Of a DNA stretch of 64,000 nt, positions 50,480 to 57,911 are shown one piece after another. Position numbers and translations under genes: made by a program. The notes under the pieces were generated by a model. The model did no database searches. It was not told where the DNA came from and worked only from the letters and a program-made list of their open reading frames with translations. The stretch is taken from NCBI RefSeq assembly GCF_000758545.1, contig NZ_CP009279.1:2356001-2420000 (forward strand). Reading direction: 5' to 3'. Each line of letters begins with the position of its first letter. Position 1 is the first letter of the stretch. Origin of the DNA: Paenibacillus sp. FSL H7-0737. GTDB taxonomy: Bacteria > Bacillota > Bacilli > Paenibacillales > Paenibacillaceae.

Positions 50480-50701
50480 ATGATGATTAGCGATGAACAA
50501 TTGGATGCATACCGAATTTCCGGCGAGAAAATTCGTGTGGTGCGGGACGGCATAGAAAGTAATGATGTAAAAGGGATTGTTCTGGCTTGGGATGATTCGC
50601 AGGTGATGATACGTCGTCAGAATAGACGAGTAGTAAAGCTAGATCGGAATTATTTATTCCAACCCTTCAGCGAACCAAGGAAAGAACCTGATAATATATA
50701 G
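50480..50701 (+). CDS. hypothetical protein, 73 residues
   Basis: I do not recognise this family. It is a small basic protein with beta-strand character (KIRVVRDGIESNDVKGIVLAWDDSQVMIRRQNRRVVKLDRNYLF), which could be a small SH3-like or Hfq-like barrel; this is only a shape guess. GGGAGGAATTC precedes a tandem ATG ATG start. It lies between two terminators, so it is monocistronic. Confidence 0.7.
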   Translation: MMISDEQLDAYRISGEKIRVVRDGIESNDVKGIVLAWDDSQVMIRRQNRRVVKLDRNYLFQPFSEPRKEPDNI

Positions 50702-50712
50702 TTTCCGCAGCA

Positions 50713-50752
50713 AAAACAGCTCCTTACCCAAATTGGGTGGGGAGCTGTTCTG
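50713..50752. terminator. bidirectional terminator between the two small genes
   Basis: ACAGCTCC plus ACCCA pair with TGGGT plus GGAGCTGT. The T5 tail is on the minus strand, serving mainly the gene at 50776. Confidence 0.82.
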
Positions 50753-50775
50753 CTTACATATATGCCTCTGACGGA

Positions 50776-51222
50776 TTAAATACTTAAAGCTAGCTGGGAG
50801 TCACTTTCTTCTCTGGAGAGTATGGAGAGCTCTGTGGACAGTCCGAGATACGCACGCATTCGCAGCATCATCTCTCTACGGAATCCTGGCCATAATATAT
50901 TCATCTCACCTTGATATCCTCTACAGGAGTACAAGGCCTCGACTCCTCGTTGATCTTGGCGAACGGTTGTGATCTTCAGATCATGTGAGCTCAATTCACG
51001 CGTAACCTCTTGAAGCATTAGTGAGGTTTTCTTAGTGGCACCAGACAAGAGCTCCATATAAAGCTGAGGGGTCTTAAATAGACCACTTTTGCTGATTACA
51101 CGGCAGTCACGCTCGAAAACTTTATGAATAAACGTTAGCAGCAAATAGCTTCTGACAAGGGACAGTTCTTCTTTAGTAACATCTTCATCAACAATGGATG
51201 TCTTCAACTTCGTAGTCGCCAT
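50776..51222 (-). CDS. conserved-looking hypothetical protein, 148 residues
   Basis: I do not recognise a named family. It is a mostly helical soluble protein with an acidic N-terminus (SIVDEDVTKEELSLVRSYLLLTFIHKVFERD). The central part has two basic segments and conserved-looking YSCRGYQGEMNILWPGFRREMM. GAGGTGA eight bases before the ATG strongly supports the start. It diverges from the tRNA-Leu gene. A regulatory or structural role cannot be decided. Confidence 0.75.
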   Translation of the reverse strand: MATTKLKTSIVDEDVTKEELSLVRSYLLLTFIHKVFERDCRVISKSGLFKTPQLYMELLSGATKKTSLMLQEVTRELSSHDLKITTVRQDQRGVEALYSCRGYQGEMNILWPGFRREMMLRMRAYLGLSTELSILSREESDSQLALSI

Positions 51223-51338
51223 TATAAATCACCTCATTTATATTATGCGAACTTTTGTTCTCATTATACCTTATATTCGGAATTAAAAGCAATAATTATC
51301 CATAAAATAATGATCGATAAGAAAAGCTGGAAAATATA

Positions 51339-51367
51339 TTGACGCTTTAATCTCAGCATGGTATGAT
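51339..51367 (+). promoter_or_regulatory. promoter of tRNA-Leu
   Basis: TTGACG (51339-51344) and TATGAT (51362-51367) are exactly 17 bp apart, about 40 bp before the mature tRNA. Confidence 0.75.
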
Positions 51368-51409
51368 CTATCTTGTGACCGCAAGTTTGATATGTAGTCA
51401 TTATGATGT

Positions 51410-51493
51410 GCGGTCGTGGCGGAATTGGCAGACGCGCACGGTTCAGGTCCGTGTGGTAGCAATATCGTGGAGGTTCGAGTCCTCTCGACCGCA
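51410..51493 (+). tRNA. tRNA-Leu (anticodon CAG)
   Basis: An 84-nt class II tRNA. The acceptor arms GCGGTCG and CGACCGC pair fully, the anticodon stem CACGG/CCGTG closes a seven-base loop with CAG in the centre, and a long variable arm follows. The T arm GAGG-TTCGAGT-CCTC is canonical. The discriminator base is A and no CCA is encoded. Confidence 0.96.
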
Positions 51494-51498
51494 TCACA

Positions 51499-51537
51499 AG
51501 AAACTCCCTTGAGAAACAAGGGAGTTTCTTTTTTTGT
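51499..51537 (+). terminator. terminator of tRNA-Leu
   Basis: AAGAAACTCCCTTG pairs with CAAGGGAGTTTCTT, followed by a T-tract, six bases after the tRNA. Confidence 0.9.
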
Positions 51538-51576
51538 GAATATAATTAATCGAAGGTAACTTTAGCATACTCGTAT

Positions 51577-52107
51577 CTAGATTGATAAATATCGAATTAA
51601 CCCTAATAGAGCGAAGGCGAACAAAACTGTCCCAGCACCAATGCCTGTAATTGCACTGTTTGCGACCTTAAGTTTTTTAGATATGAACAGTGATACGATA
51701 GAGATTGCAACTAGAAGTGCTGCTAAAAGGTATAAACTGAAATCGTTAAACACACTTTTTAAGCCAATAAAATGAATCCCTACTATAAAGGCAATCCAAG
51801 GAGCAACATAATCATTATACTTACATTTCATCAATATAGAGGCTCCAGCACCAGCCAACAATAATTCAATATAGACAGAAATTAGATAATTATCAAAGGA
51901 GGTCTTGTCATTTAATACGGAGGGAGCATCCCAGTTCGTCACACTTAAATAGACACCAATCAAGCAGACGAGAAGGGATACACCAGAAGCTATGCCAATA
52001 TATTTTCGCCAGCTGGATCTGGGTTTTTCTTGTGCCCAACCAAACCAACTAAAACTAAACATACCGAATATAGAAGCATACATGGCGTAATCCCTCACAT
52101 AATCCAT
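51577..52107 (-). CDS. hypothetical membrane protein, last gene of the GntR/ABC operon
   Basis: A 176-residue protein with about five membrane helices, with no family that I can name. The N-terminus MDYVRDYAMYASIFGMFSFSWFGWAQEKPR places a charged loop after the first helix. AGGGGGT lies just upstream of ATG 52107. It follows the permease by 42 bp on the same strand and so is probably the fourth gene of the GntR-controlled operon. It might be an accessory or immunity component of that ABC system (inference). Confidence 0.72.
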   Translation of the reverse strand: MDYVRDYAMYASIFGMFSFSWFGWAQEKPRSSWRKYIGIASGVSLLVCLIGVYLSVTNWDAPSVLNDKTSFDNYLISVYIELLLAGAGASILMKCKYNDYVAPWIAFIVGIHFIGLKSVFNDFSLYLLAALLVAISIVSLFISKKLKVANSAITGIGAGTVLFAFALLGLIRYLSI

Positions 52108-52149
52108 ACAGTACCCCCTATAAATATTAACAATATTCCAGGCAGAGTC

Positions 52150-52833
52150 TTATACTGTAGACTTCCGAAGCATCCAGAACGATAAGAGTGCATACAAGAC
52201 CGTCAAGGGCATACTCCACAAGGCAAGTTCAAATGCGGTATGGCTAGCCAACCAATTAAATACATCTACCCACCACTGATAATATGTCATTAACAATCCA
52301 GCGACACTGTACAGAATAAACATGACTGCCGCGAAAATGAATAGGCCGCTTCTACCAAATCTACGGAAGATGCTGGATATAACAAATCCCCAATAAAACA
52401 TATGCAACAAGATCATGAAATAGATCCACAGCTGCTCTAGGACGGTACCATCATTCAAGTATGGTAGGTGAAAATAATGTAGCTGCACACCCCATCCAGA
52501 TGTTAATTTGGTTTCTATAATAGATAGCAGGAACAGAAGTAGTGAGAAGCCGGCACTTGTTATAACGGCCATCAAGGATGTGCCGAAGAAATAATCTATC
52601 CTCCGTAGGCTTAAGCCCAAGGCAAAGGGGAAAGTCTGTACTAAAATGATGATACCTATGACAAACATATAAATAAAGATTGAGACTAGACCGCCGGTAT
52701 ACATTGGTTCTTGCAGGAAAAAAGCTATGACAAGATTAACCAAAAAGCTGGACAATAATATAATCCAAGGCATAAACAACCAAAACCATTTATCCTTGTA
52801 GTGCATTTTTAATATCCCTGTCATCTGGTTCAT
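52150..52833 (-). CDS. ABC-2 type permease of the GntR-linked system
   Basis: A 227-residue membrane subunit with six hydrophobic segments, resembling permeases that accompany YtrB-like ATPases. Its ATG overlaps the ATPase stop in an ATGA arrangement (52830-52833), so the two are translationally coupled. No extracellular domain is seen. The exported or sensed compound is unknown; related operons respond to cell-wall-active antibiotics. Confidence 0.8.
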   Translation of the reverse strand: MNQMTGILKMHYKDKWFWLFMPWIILLSSFLVNLVIAFFLQEPMYTGGLVSIFIYMFVIGIIILVQTFPFALGLSLRRIDYFFGTSLMAVITSAGFSLLLFLLSIIETKLTSGWGVQLHYFHLPYLNDGTVLEQLWIYFMILLHMFYWGFVISSIFRRFGRSGLFIFAAVMFILYSVAGLLMTYYQWWVDVFNWLASHTAFELALWSMPLTVLYALLSFWMLRKSTV

Positions 52834-53723
52834 TGCACTGCAACTCCCTTCCCTTGGGATTTTCTGTTTGTAAGATGAACAACTAACTGTTGTAAAGATA
52901 TCGGGGAGATCTCCAGACCAAGCATCTCAGCACGTGATAGATCTGTTGAGTTTAAGCCAATAACAGTGGCAGAAAGTAAACCGCCAAAGGATTCACGAGA
53001 GATGATCTCTTTACCGGTGATTAAATCTTCGACCTTCGCAGCCGCACCGATAACTTTAGCAGCTCGCCCGCGAAGAGCTTCAGCATCCTCATTGATAATC
53101 AGCTTACCGTTGTCGATAACAATGACATGCTCTAATAGCTGGCTTACCTCGTCAATTAAGTGTGTAGACAAGACAACTGTTCGCGGATATTCTGAATAAT
53201 CCTCAATTAGTCGATCGTAAAACAGGCTTCTTGCTACAGCATCGAGACCTAAATAAGGTTCGTCAAAAATAGTCAGCGGAGCGCGGCTCGCCAGGCCTAC
53301 TACAATGCCCACCGCCGAGAGCATTCCTCTGGACAGCTTCTTTATTCTTCTTTTTAAGGGGAGATTAAAGTCCTTGATTAAGGAGTGGGCGTAGTCCCGA
53401 TCAAAGTTAGGGAAGAATAACTCGGATACCTCTAGAACATCGATAATACGGTACGTATCCGGATACTTTTGGCTTTCCTTAATAAAGCAAATCTGATTGA
53501 GTACGCGGTTATTCTCATAGGGATGTTCCCCGAACACCTTTAAATCACCGCTTGTAGCAAATAACTGTGCTGTAATCATGTGCATGATCGTTGTTTTGCC
53601 CGCACCATTTCTGCCAAGCAGACCATAGATTTTGTTCTTTTCTAAAGAAAAACTAATGTCTTGGATGACGGTTACCTTTCCATACGACTTGGTCAGTCCC
53701 TTGATCTCAACGATTTCATTCAT
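52830..53723 (-). CDS. ABC transporter ATP-binding protein (YtrB-like)
   Basis: A 297-residue ATPase with Walker A GLLGRNGAGKTT (residues 33-44) and Walker B PLTIFDEPYLGLD. The signature is degenerate (KKLSRGMLSAVG), and the switch histidine is in STHLIDE. A C-terminal extension of about 80 residues follows the core. It is coupled to both neighbours by four-base overlaps, giving the order regulator, ATPase, permease. This is the layout of the B. subtilis ytrA-B operon. Confidence 0.88.
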   Translation of the reverse strand: MNEIVEIKGLTKSYGKVTVIQDISFSLEKNKIYGLLGRNGAGKTTIMHMITAQLFATSGDLKVFGEHPYENNRVLNQICFIKESQKYPDTYRIIDVLEVSELFFPNFDRDYAHSLIKDFNLPLKRRIKKLSRGMLSAVGIVVGLASRAPLTIFDEPYLGLDAVARSLFYDRLIEDYSEYPRTVVLSTHLIDEVSQLLEHVIVIDNGKLIINEDAEALRGRAAKVIGAAAKVEDLITGKEIISRESFGGLLSATVIGLNSTDLSRAEMLGLEISPISLQQLVVHLTNRKSQGKGVAVQ

Positions 53724-54091
53724 GACCGATTATCTCCCCTCTGAATCATCTTCGTTAATTGATCCAACGTAATTCCTAATTTCTCTGCTTCACGGATCAT
53801 AGTTACAACATATTGCTCATAAAATTGCTCTTTTCTCTTTTCCATCAATACTGTGCGCGCTCCAGAAGCTACAAACATGCCGATACCTCGCTTTTTGTAT
53901 AAAATTCCTTGGTCGACAAGCAAATTCACACCTTTCGCAGCCGTCGCCGGATTGATCTGGTAAAAAACAGCAAATTGATTTGTTGAAGGAACCTGTGATT
54001 CCTCCAAGAGTGTTTCTTCGATGATGTCATTTTCTATGCGTTCGGCGATCTGCATAAATATCGGTCGAGTATCATCCATTAAGCTTCCCAT
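53720..54091 (-). CDS. GntR family regulator, YtrA subfamily
   Basis: A 123-residue repressor with a GntR winged helix-turn-helix (RPIFMQIAERIENDIIEETLLEESQVPSTNQFAVFYQINPATAAKGVNLLVDQGILYKKRGIGMFV, residues 9-74) and only a short C-terminal helical tail, as in the YtrA subfamily. The first ATG at 54091 has GGCGGTGA four bases upstream; an alternative in-frame ATG lies at 54079. It probably represses its own operon through the dyad at 54112-54137. Confidence 0.88.
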   Translation of the reverse strand: MGSLMDDTRPIFMQIAERIENDIIEETLLEESQVPSTNQFAVFYQINPATAAKGVNLLVDQGILYKKRGIGMFVASGARTVLMEKRKEQFYEQYVVTMIREAEKLGITLDQLTKMIQRGDNRS

Positions 54092-54111
54092 GTATTCACC
54101 GCCATGTTCAT

Positions 54112-54162
54112 TGGTTAGTTAGTTATGTAATTAACCATATATGCAACAGACCTATTTGTCAA
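54112..54162 (-). promoter_or_regulatory. promoter and operator of the GntR/ABC operon
   Basis: On the minus strand TTGACA (54162 to 54157) and TATGGT (54139 to 54134) are 17 bp apart. The dyad TGGTTAGTTA-N6-TAATTAACCA (54112-54137, one mismatch) covers the -10 edge and the start of transcription, the expected place for a repressor. Confidence 0.8.
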
Positions 54163-54228
54163 TCATTACTATGTGGATTTTTTGATCCTTTGAGCCCAAA
54201 TCCAGTGAATTGGCGTATCAGCATAAAT

Positions 54229-54268
54229 AAAAAGGCAGTTCGGATTCACACCGAACTGCCTTTTATTT
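54229..54268. terminator. hairpin terminator upstream of the methyltransferase gene
   Basis: AAAAGGCAGTTCGG pairs with CCGAACTGCCTTTT around ATTCACA, then TATTTTA. No gene ends immediately before it on the + strand, so it may insulate the divergent operon or end an antisense transcript. Confidence 0.75.
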
Positions 54269-54324
54269 TAGTTGGATGTCTGCTATGATTTTGTCCTATT
54301 AGAAAACAAGAGAAGGGTGAAACT

Positions 54325-55134
54325 ATGAATGAATATGGTCCGGATTTATTTAAAGGTACGGCAGTGTACTATTCAAAATATCGACCGCAGTATCCTTCAT
54401 CCCTTATTCGGTTCTTAATTCAGAAGTTTTCGCTTAACGGAGAAGGCCGTCTGCTTGATTTAGGGTGTGGTACGGGTCAGCTGGGACTAAGATTTAGTGA
54501 TTGGTTTGAAGAAATGATAGGTGTAGATACGGAAAGTGGAATGTTGGAAGAGGCTAATCGTCTATCAAAAATCCATAGGGTTGATAACGTTAGTTGGATG
54601 CTTGGTAGAGCAGAAGAGTTGCAGAACGTCTGGGGTTCCTTCCGACTTACCATTCTAGCCAAAGCGTTTCACTGGATGGATAGATCGTCTATTCTTGAAA
54701 TCCTATACCACAGTTCGGACAATAATGGCGGTCTAGCAATTATTGATACTTTTAATGTAGGGCAAGAGCCATTATCTTGGCAGCTTAAGGTAAATGAAGT
54801 AGTGAAACGCTGGTTAGGTAACGAAAGAATAGCAGGAGACAGCATCTATACTCATCCTAAAGAAAGGCATGAGGATATTGTTGCGCGATCTAGTTTTAAG
54901 GATGTGGAAAGATTGATTTTACCGAGTTATTCAGTGACATGGACGGTGGATTCGATTCTTGGCAATTTGTATTCCACATCCTATGCTTCAAAGCGCTTAT
55001 TTGGAGATCACTTAGAACGATTCGAAGCGGATTTGAAATCTTCTTTATTAGAAATGGAGCCTACGGGTAAATTTACTGAAGTGTTATCAGTTTCTGTTAT
55101 CACAGCTTTAAAGAAGGAAGCAAAATCAAAATAA
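54325..55134 (+). CDS. class I SAM-dependent methyltransferase
   Basis: A 269-residue methyltransferase. The SAM-binding motif is LLDLGCGTGQLGLRF (about residues 38-52), then MIGVDTESGMLEEA and the motif IV region ILAKAFHWMDR. The N-terminus (FKGTAVYYSKYRPQYPSSL) resembles the UbiE/Methyltransf_11 group acting on small molecules. AGAAGGG lies nine bases before ATG 54325. The last nine bases overlap the convergent subtilase gene. Confidence 0.86.
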   Translation: MNEYGPDLFKGTAVYYSKYRPQYPSSLIRFLIQKFSLNGEGRLLDLGCGTGQLGLRFSDWFEEMIGVDTESGMLEEANRLSKIHRVDNVSWMLGRAEELQNVWGSFRLTILAKAFHWMDRSSILEILYHSSDNNGGLAIIDTFNVGQEPLSWQLKVNEVVKRWLGNERIAGDSIYTHPKERHEDIVARSSFKDVERLILPSYSVTWTVDSILGNLYSTSYASKRLFGDHLERFEADLKSSLLEMEPTGKFTEVLSVSVITALKKEAKSK

Positions 55135-56373
55135 GAATCTTGCATTGATCTCACCAGAGCCCGCTGTGTTAGGGGGGAGTTTCAGAGAGAATGTGTTCTT
55201 TTTTAGTATGGATTTCACTTGCTTAGGAGTTAATGAGGGATTTCTCTGCAGCAATTGAGCAATGACACCAGAGACTATAGGTGTTGAGACACTGGTACCG
55301 GACAGCACAAAGTAATTTTTAGCGATCTGCAAGTAAGGAAGCTCGCGATCTAGCTTGGAATGAGGCGCACGAAGAGAGATAATGGTTTCGCCAGGAGCTA
55401 CGAGGTCTGGTTTCTTTCGCCCTCCCGGTGCAGGTCCGCGGCTTGAATACGAGGTAATCCGGTCGTCCTTTTGTGTGAGCGTGCGACGGTCATCCACTGC
55501 ACCTACGGTAATTGCAGAAGGACTAATACCAGGAGATTCTATCGTCCTGCGTCCAGGGCCGCTATTTCCAGCTGCAATCACAACAGTGAGTCCAGCCTTT
55601 ATTGCTTTTTCTACGGCTTGGCACAGCGGGTCATCAGCACAAGGTGAATTTACCGTACCCCCTAATGACATCGAAAGGATACGTATTTTTAGTCGCTTTC
55701 GATTCGCAATACACCACTCAATTCCTTTAATAATCGTGGAGTCATATCCGTCGCCATTTTTATCGAGTACTTTAACACCGACGATCCCTGCCTTTGGAGC
55801 AGGGCTTTTATATTTTCCTTTACTCATCCATCCGTTGCCTGCCGCGTCCCCTGCGATATGAGTCCCATGGCCGTTATCGTCGTAGGGAAGTTTTCTGTGA
55901 TTGATAAAATCTTTAAAAGCTACGATACGGTTACAGGGCTGAATCAGATCAGGGTGCCTATACACTCCTGTGTCAAGAATGGCAATGTTGATTCCTTTTC
56001 CGGTAAGTCCCTGTTTCTTTTGGACGGATGTAGAACCGATGGATGGTGTCGCTATATAAAGTGATGTTTTTTTAATTCCGTCAACATAGATTTTATCGAT
56101 TCCATGCCAACTGCACATCTGTTTCAGACAGTTCATCGAAACTCGTGATGATACAGAATTTAGTATGGGGAGATGATGTTTGATAGGAAAGTCGTGTGAT
56201 TCTAAATGTTTTTTTAATGACTTCAGCTGTGCTGGGGTCATTTTTTGTTTGAATTTGATAATGATAGGAATTTTAGCGGACGTACCGCGACGGACTTGGG
56301 AGTGTTGAATTCTTTTTCTTAGCGCGCTATGGATTCTTGAACTATATTGCTCTAGCCACAATTGTCGGCTCAT
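55126..56373 (-). CDS. S8 serine peptidase, AprX-like subtilase
   Basis: A 415-residue subtilisin-type protease. The catalytic triad is D134 (AILDTGV), H169 (NGHGTHIAG) and S361 (SGTSVSTP), with the oxyanion N270 in AAGNSGPG. No signal peptide precedes the roughly 110-residue N-terminal region, whose segment PIIIKFKQKMTPAQLKSLKKHL resembles an inhibitor-like I9 propeptide. This suggests an intracellular AprX-type or non-classically exported enzyme. GAGGTGATC lies about nine bases before ATG 56373. It converges with the methyltransferase. Confidence 0.93.
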   Translation of the reverse strand: MSRQLWLEQYSSRIHSALRKRIQHSQVRRGTSAKIPIIIKFKQKMTPAQLKSLKKHLESHDFPIKHHLPILNSVSSRVSMNCLKQMCSWHGIDKIYVDGIKKTSLYIATPSIGSTSVQKKQGLTGKGINIAILDTGVYRHPDLIQPCNRIVAFKDFINHRKLPYDDNGHGTHIAGDAAGNGWMSKGKYKSPAPKAGIVGVKVLDKNGDGYDSTIIKGIEWCIANRKRLKIRILSMSLGGTVNSPCADDPLCQAVEKAIKAGLTVVIAAGNSGPGRRTIESPGISPSAITVGAVDDRRTLTQKDDRITSYSSRGPAPGGRKKPDLVAPGETIISLRAPHSKLDRELPYLQIAKNYFVLSGTSVSTPIVSGVIAQLLQRNPSLTPKQVKSILKKNTFSLKLPPNTAGSGEINARFLF

Positions 56374-56541
56374 TTATTAATGGATCACCTCACAAGTGCA
56401 TTATATGCACCACTGATCCAGTGGGTACGAATCTATGAATCTAGGAATAAAGTACATTTCTAGAATAGTAGGTAAAAGTGAGGTCAAGCATTCCAAATCT
56501 TGCATCTACTATCGTATCCTAAAAAGAAAGTGGTGAAGTAA

Positions 56542-56913
56542 ATGGCAATGATTAAGAAGCCAGTCAATAAGCAAGCCGTTATGGCGGCCAAAGCCCTCGC
56601 GGCAAAAAGAGTGAAAGCAGCTGCAACCCGGAAGAAACGGAGAATCAGACAGACATTGGACAGATTTGTGGTTCTCGCTACAAGTTTAGGTACGAATAGC
56701 ACACCTAAAGATTCTTCGGGCTGGAACGCTACATTAAAAAATGGTACCACTACTGTGAACGCTGAGTTCGATGATTTCGGTGTGGTCAGATTTCCTACGA
56801 TTAGCACATTAACTTCAGTACCTTACCTGCTGACAATAAGAGACGAGAATGGAGTAGTTTTGAAGAGTTTTAACGTCCCAGCAGACCGTGAATTTTTTGT
56901 CGCTAGATTTTAG
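56542..56913 (+). CDS. hypothetical basic protein with beta-rich C-terminus
   Basis: I do not recognise this 123-residue protein. Residues 1-42 are strongly basic and alanine-rich (KQAVMAAKALAAKRVKAAATRKKRRIRQ), likely one amphipathic nucleic-acid-binding or polyanion-binding helix. Residues 43-123 look like a small beta-sandwich (NGTTTVNAEFDDFGVVRFPTI, PYLLTIRDENGVVLKSF). There is no signal peptide. GGTGA precedes the ATG GCA ATG start. It is monocistronic with a terminator at 56943. A spore or coat association is only a guess. Confidence 0.7.
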   Translation: MAMIKKPVNKQAVMAAKALAAKRVKAAATRKKRRIRQTLDRFVVLATSLGTNSTPKDSSGWNATLKNGTTTVNAEFDDFGVVRFPTISTLTSVPYLLTIRDENGVVLKSFNVPADREFFVARF

Positions 56914-56942
56914 TTTGGACAAATCAGCTTTAATTCTGTAGT

Positions 56943-56986
56943 AAACAGCACGTGTCGATCCTATATCGCCGCGTGCTGTTTTATTT
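56943..56986. terminator. bidirectional terminator between the hypothetical gene and merR
   Basis: AAACAGCACG pairs with CGTGCTGTTT around an inner CGAT/ATCG pair. T-rich tail on the + strand. Confidence 0.82.
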
Positions 56987-56999
56987 GTCTTATTTTAGA

Positions 57000-57809
57000 T
57001 CATGCAGATTTTAACCATACTTGAATCTCATACACCCACTGAAACATTCCGGTGAAAATGACTGTCTGGATGACAAATGGAATCTCCGTATTATATTCGG
57101 CTTTAGCATATGCAGCGATATTCTGCATCGTTTCCATTCTCTGCTCCTCCGAGCAATAACCATAGAGATAAATTCCTTTAGGTAATATTGAAATACAGCC
57201 GGCCTGTTCAGGGTACTTCTCACAAACTACAAAAAAGACAGATGGATTCTCACTGGGCTCCAACGTAGTCATAATATTTGCACGAAGATCAAAGGCGAAT
57301 GCATCTCTTGGCTCATCTTCAAGCTGTTGATTTAGCGCATTCTGCAGTTGATGGAAACTTTCGAGGCTGGGTTTCTGTAGGGAGTGGATTTTTACGATCG
57401 CTCTTTCTCCCAAAGCCTTAGTTGAAAAATGGGTGGGGGATAGAGGGACATCGGATAAATAAGCTTGATTTTCATATTGTTTTTGTAAAGCTTTAAGCTG
57501 TGATTTTGTCTTATTCAGCTGCTTGATTTCTTGTTCGATTTCATCGTCCTTTGTTTTAAGAAAATTAATAATATAATCAAGATTATCATTCGTAAAAACA
57601 TCTTTAATCTTATGAAGTGGCATATTCTTTTTTTTGCAGAAGTTGATGACATCAAGATAAATAAGCTCTTTATCTGAATAATAGCGATAACCGGAGGAGG
57701 GATCTACTTTAGCAGGCTTCAGCAAGTGAATTCGGTCATAATGCCGCAAGGTTTCGATAGTTGTGTCTGCTAGTTTTGCTGTTTCACCAATAGAATAATA
57801 GTTGTTCAT
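57000..57809 (-). CDS. MerR family regulator with effector domain (BmrR-like)
   Basis: A 269-residue regulator with the MerR DNA-binding domain (YYSIGETAKLADTTIETLRHYDRIHLLKPAKVDPSSGYRYYS, residues 4-44) and the dimerisation coil (about residues 80-112). A C-terminal GyrI/BmrR-like ligand domain follows (about residues 120-268, with FFVVCEKYPEQAG and GIYLYGYCSEEQ). Such proteins activate exporters when bound to lipophilic or cationic drugs. It diverges from the MATE cassette, with a textbook MerR promoter between them, so it almost certainly regulates that cassette. Confidence 0.91.
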   Translation of the reverse strand: MNNYYSIGETAKLADTTIETLRHYDRIHLLKPAKVDPSSGYRYYSDKELIYLDVINFCKKKNMPLHKIKDVFTNDNLDYIINFLKTKDDEIEQEIKQLNKTKSQLKALQKQYENQAYLSDVPLSPTHFSTKALGERAIVKIHSLQKPSLESFHQLQNALNQQLEDEPRDAFAFDLRANIMTTLEPSENPSVFFVVCEKYPEQAGCISILPKGIYLYGYCSEEQRMETMQNIAAYAKAEYNTEIPFVIQTVIFTGMFQWVYEIQVWLKSA

Positions 57810-57824
57810 TGCATCGTTCTCCCG

Positions 57825-57855
57825 TTGACTCTTGTGTTACACAAGAGATTATAGT
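57825..57855 (+). promoter_or_regulatory. MerR-type promoter with 19-bp spacer and perfect dyad
   Basis: TTGACT (57825-57830) and TATAGT (57850-57855) are separated by 19 bp, the overlong spacer of MerR-activated promoters. The dyad CTCTTGTGT-T-ACACAAGAG (57829-57847) has perfect 9-bp arms and fills the spacer. It directs transcription toward the MATE gene. Confidence 0.93.
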
Positions 57856-57911
57856 GTTCATTGTACTGATTTTTATCTAAAATTTCAAAACAGTGAATGG
57901 AGAATGACAAG

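Noticed and set aside
51264..51519. Two open frames across tRNA-Leu on the minus strand
   Set aside because: They are antisense to an unambiguous tRNA gene and its terminator.
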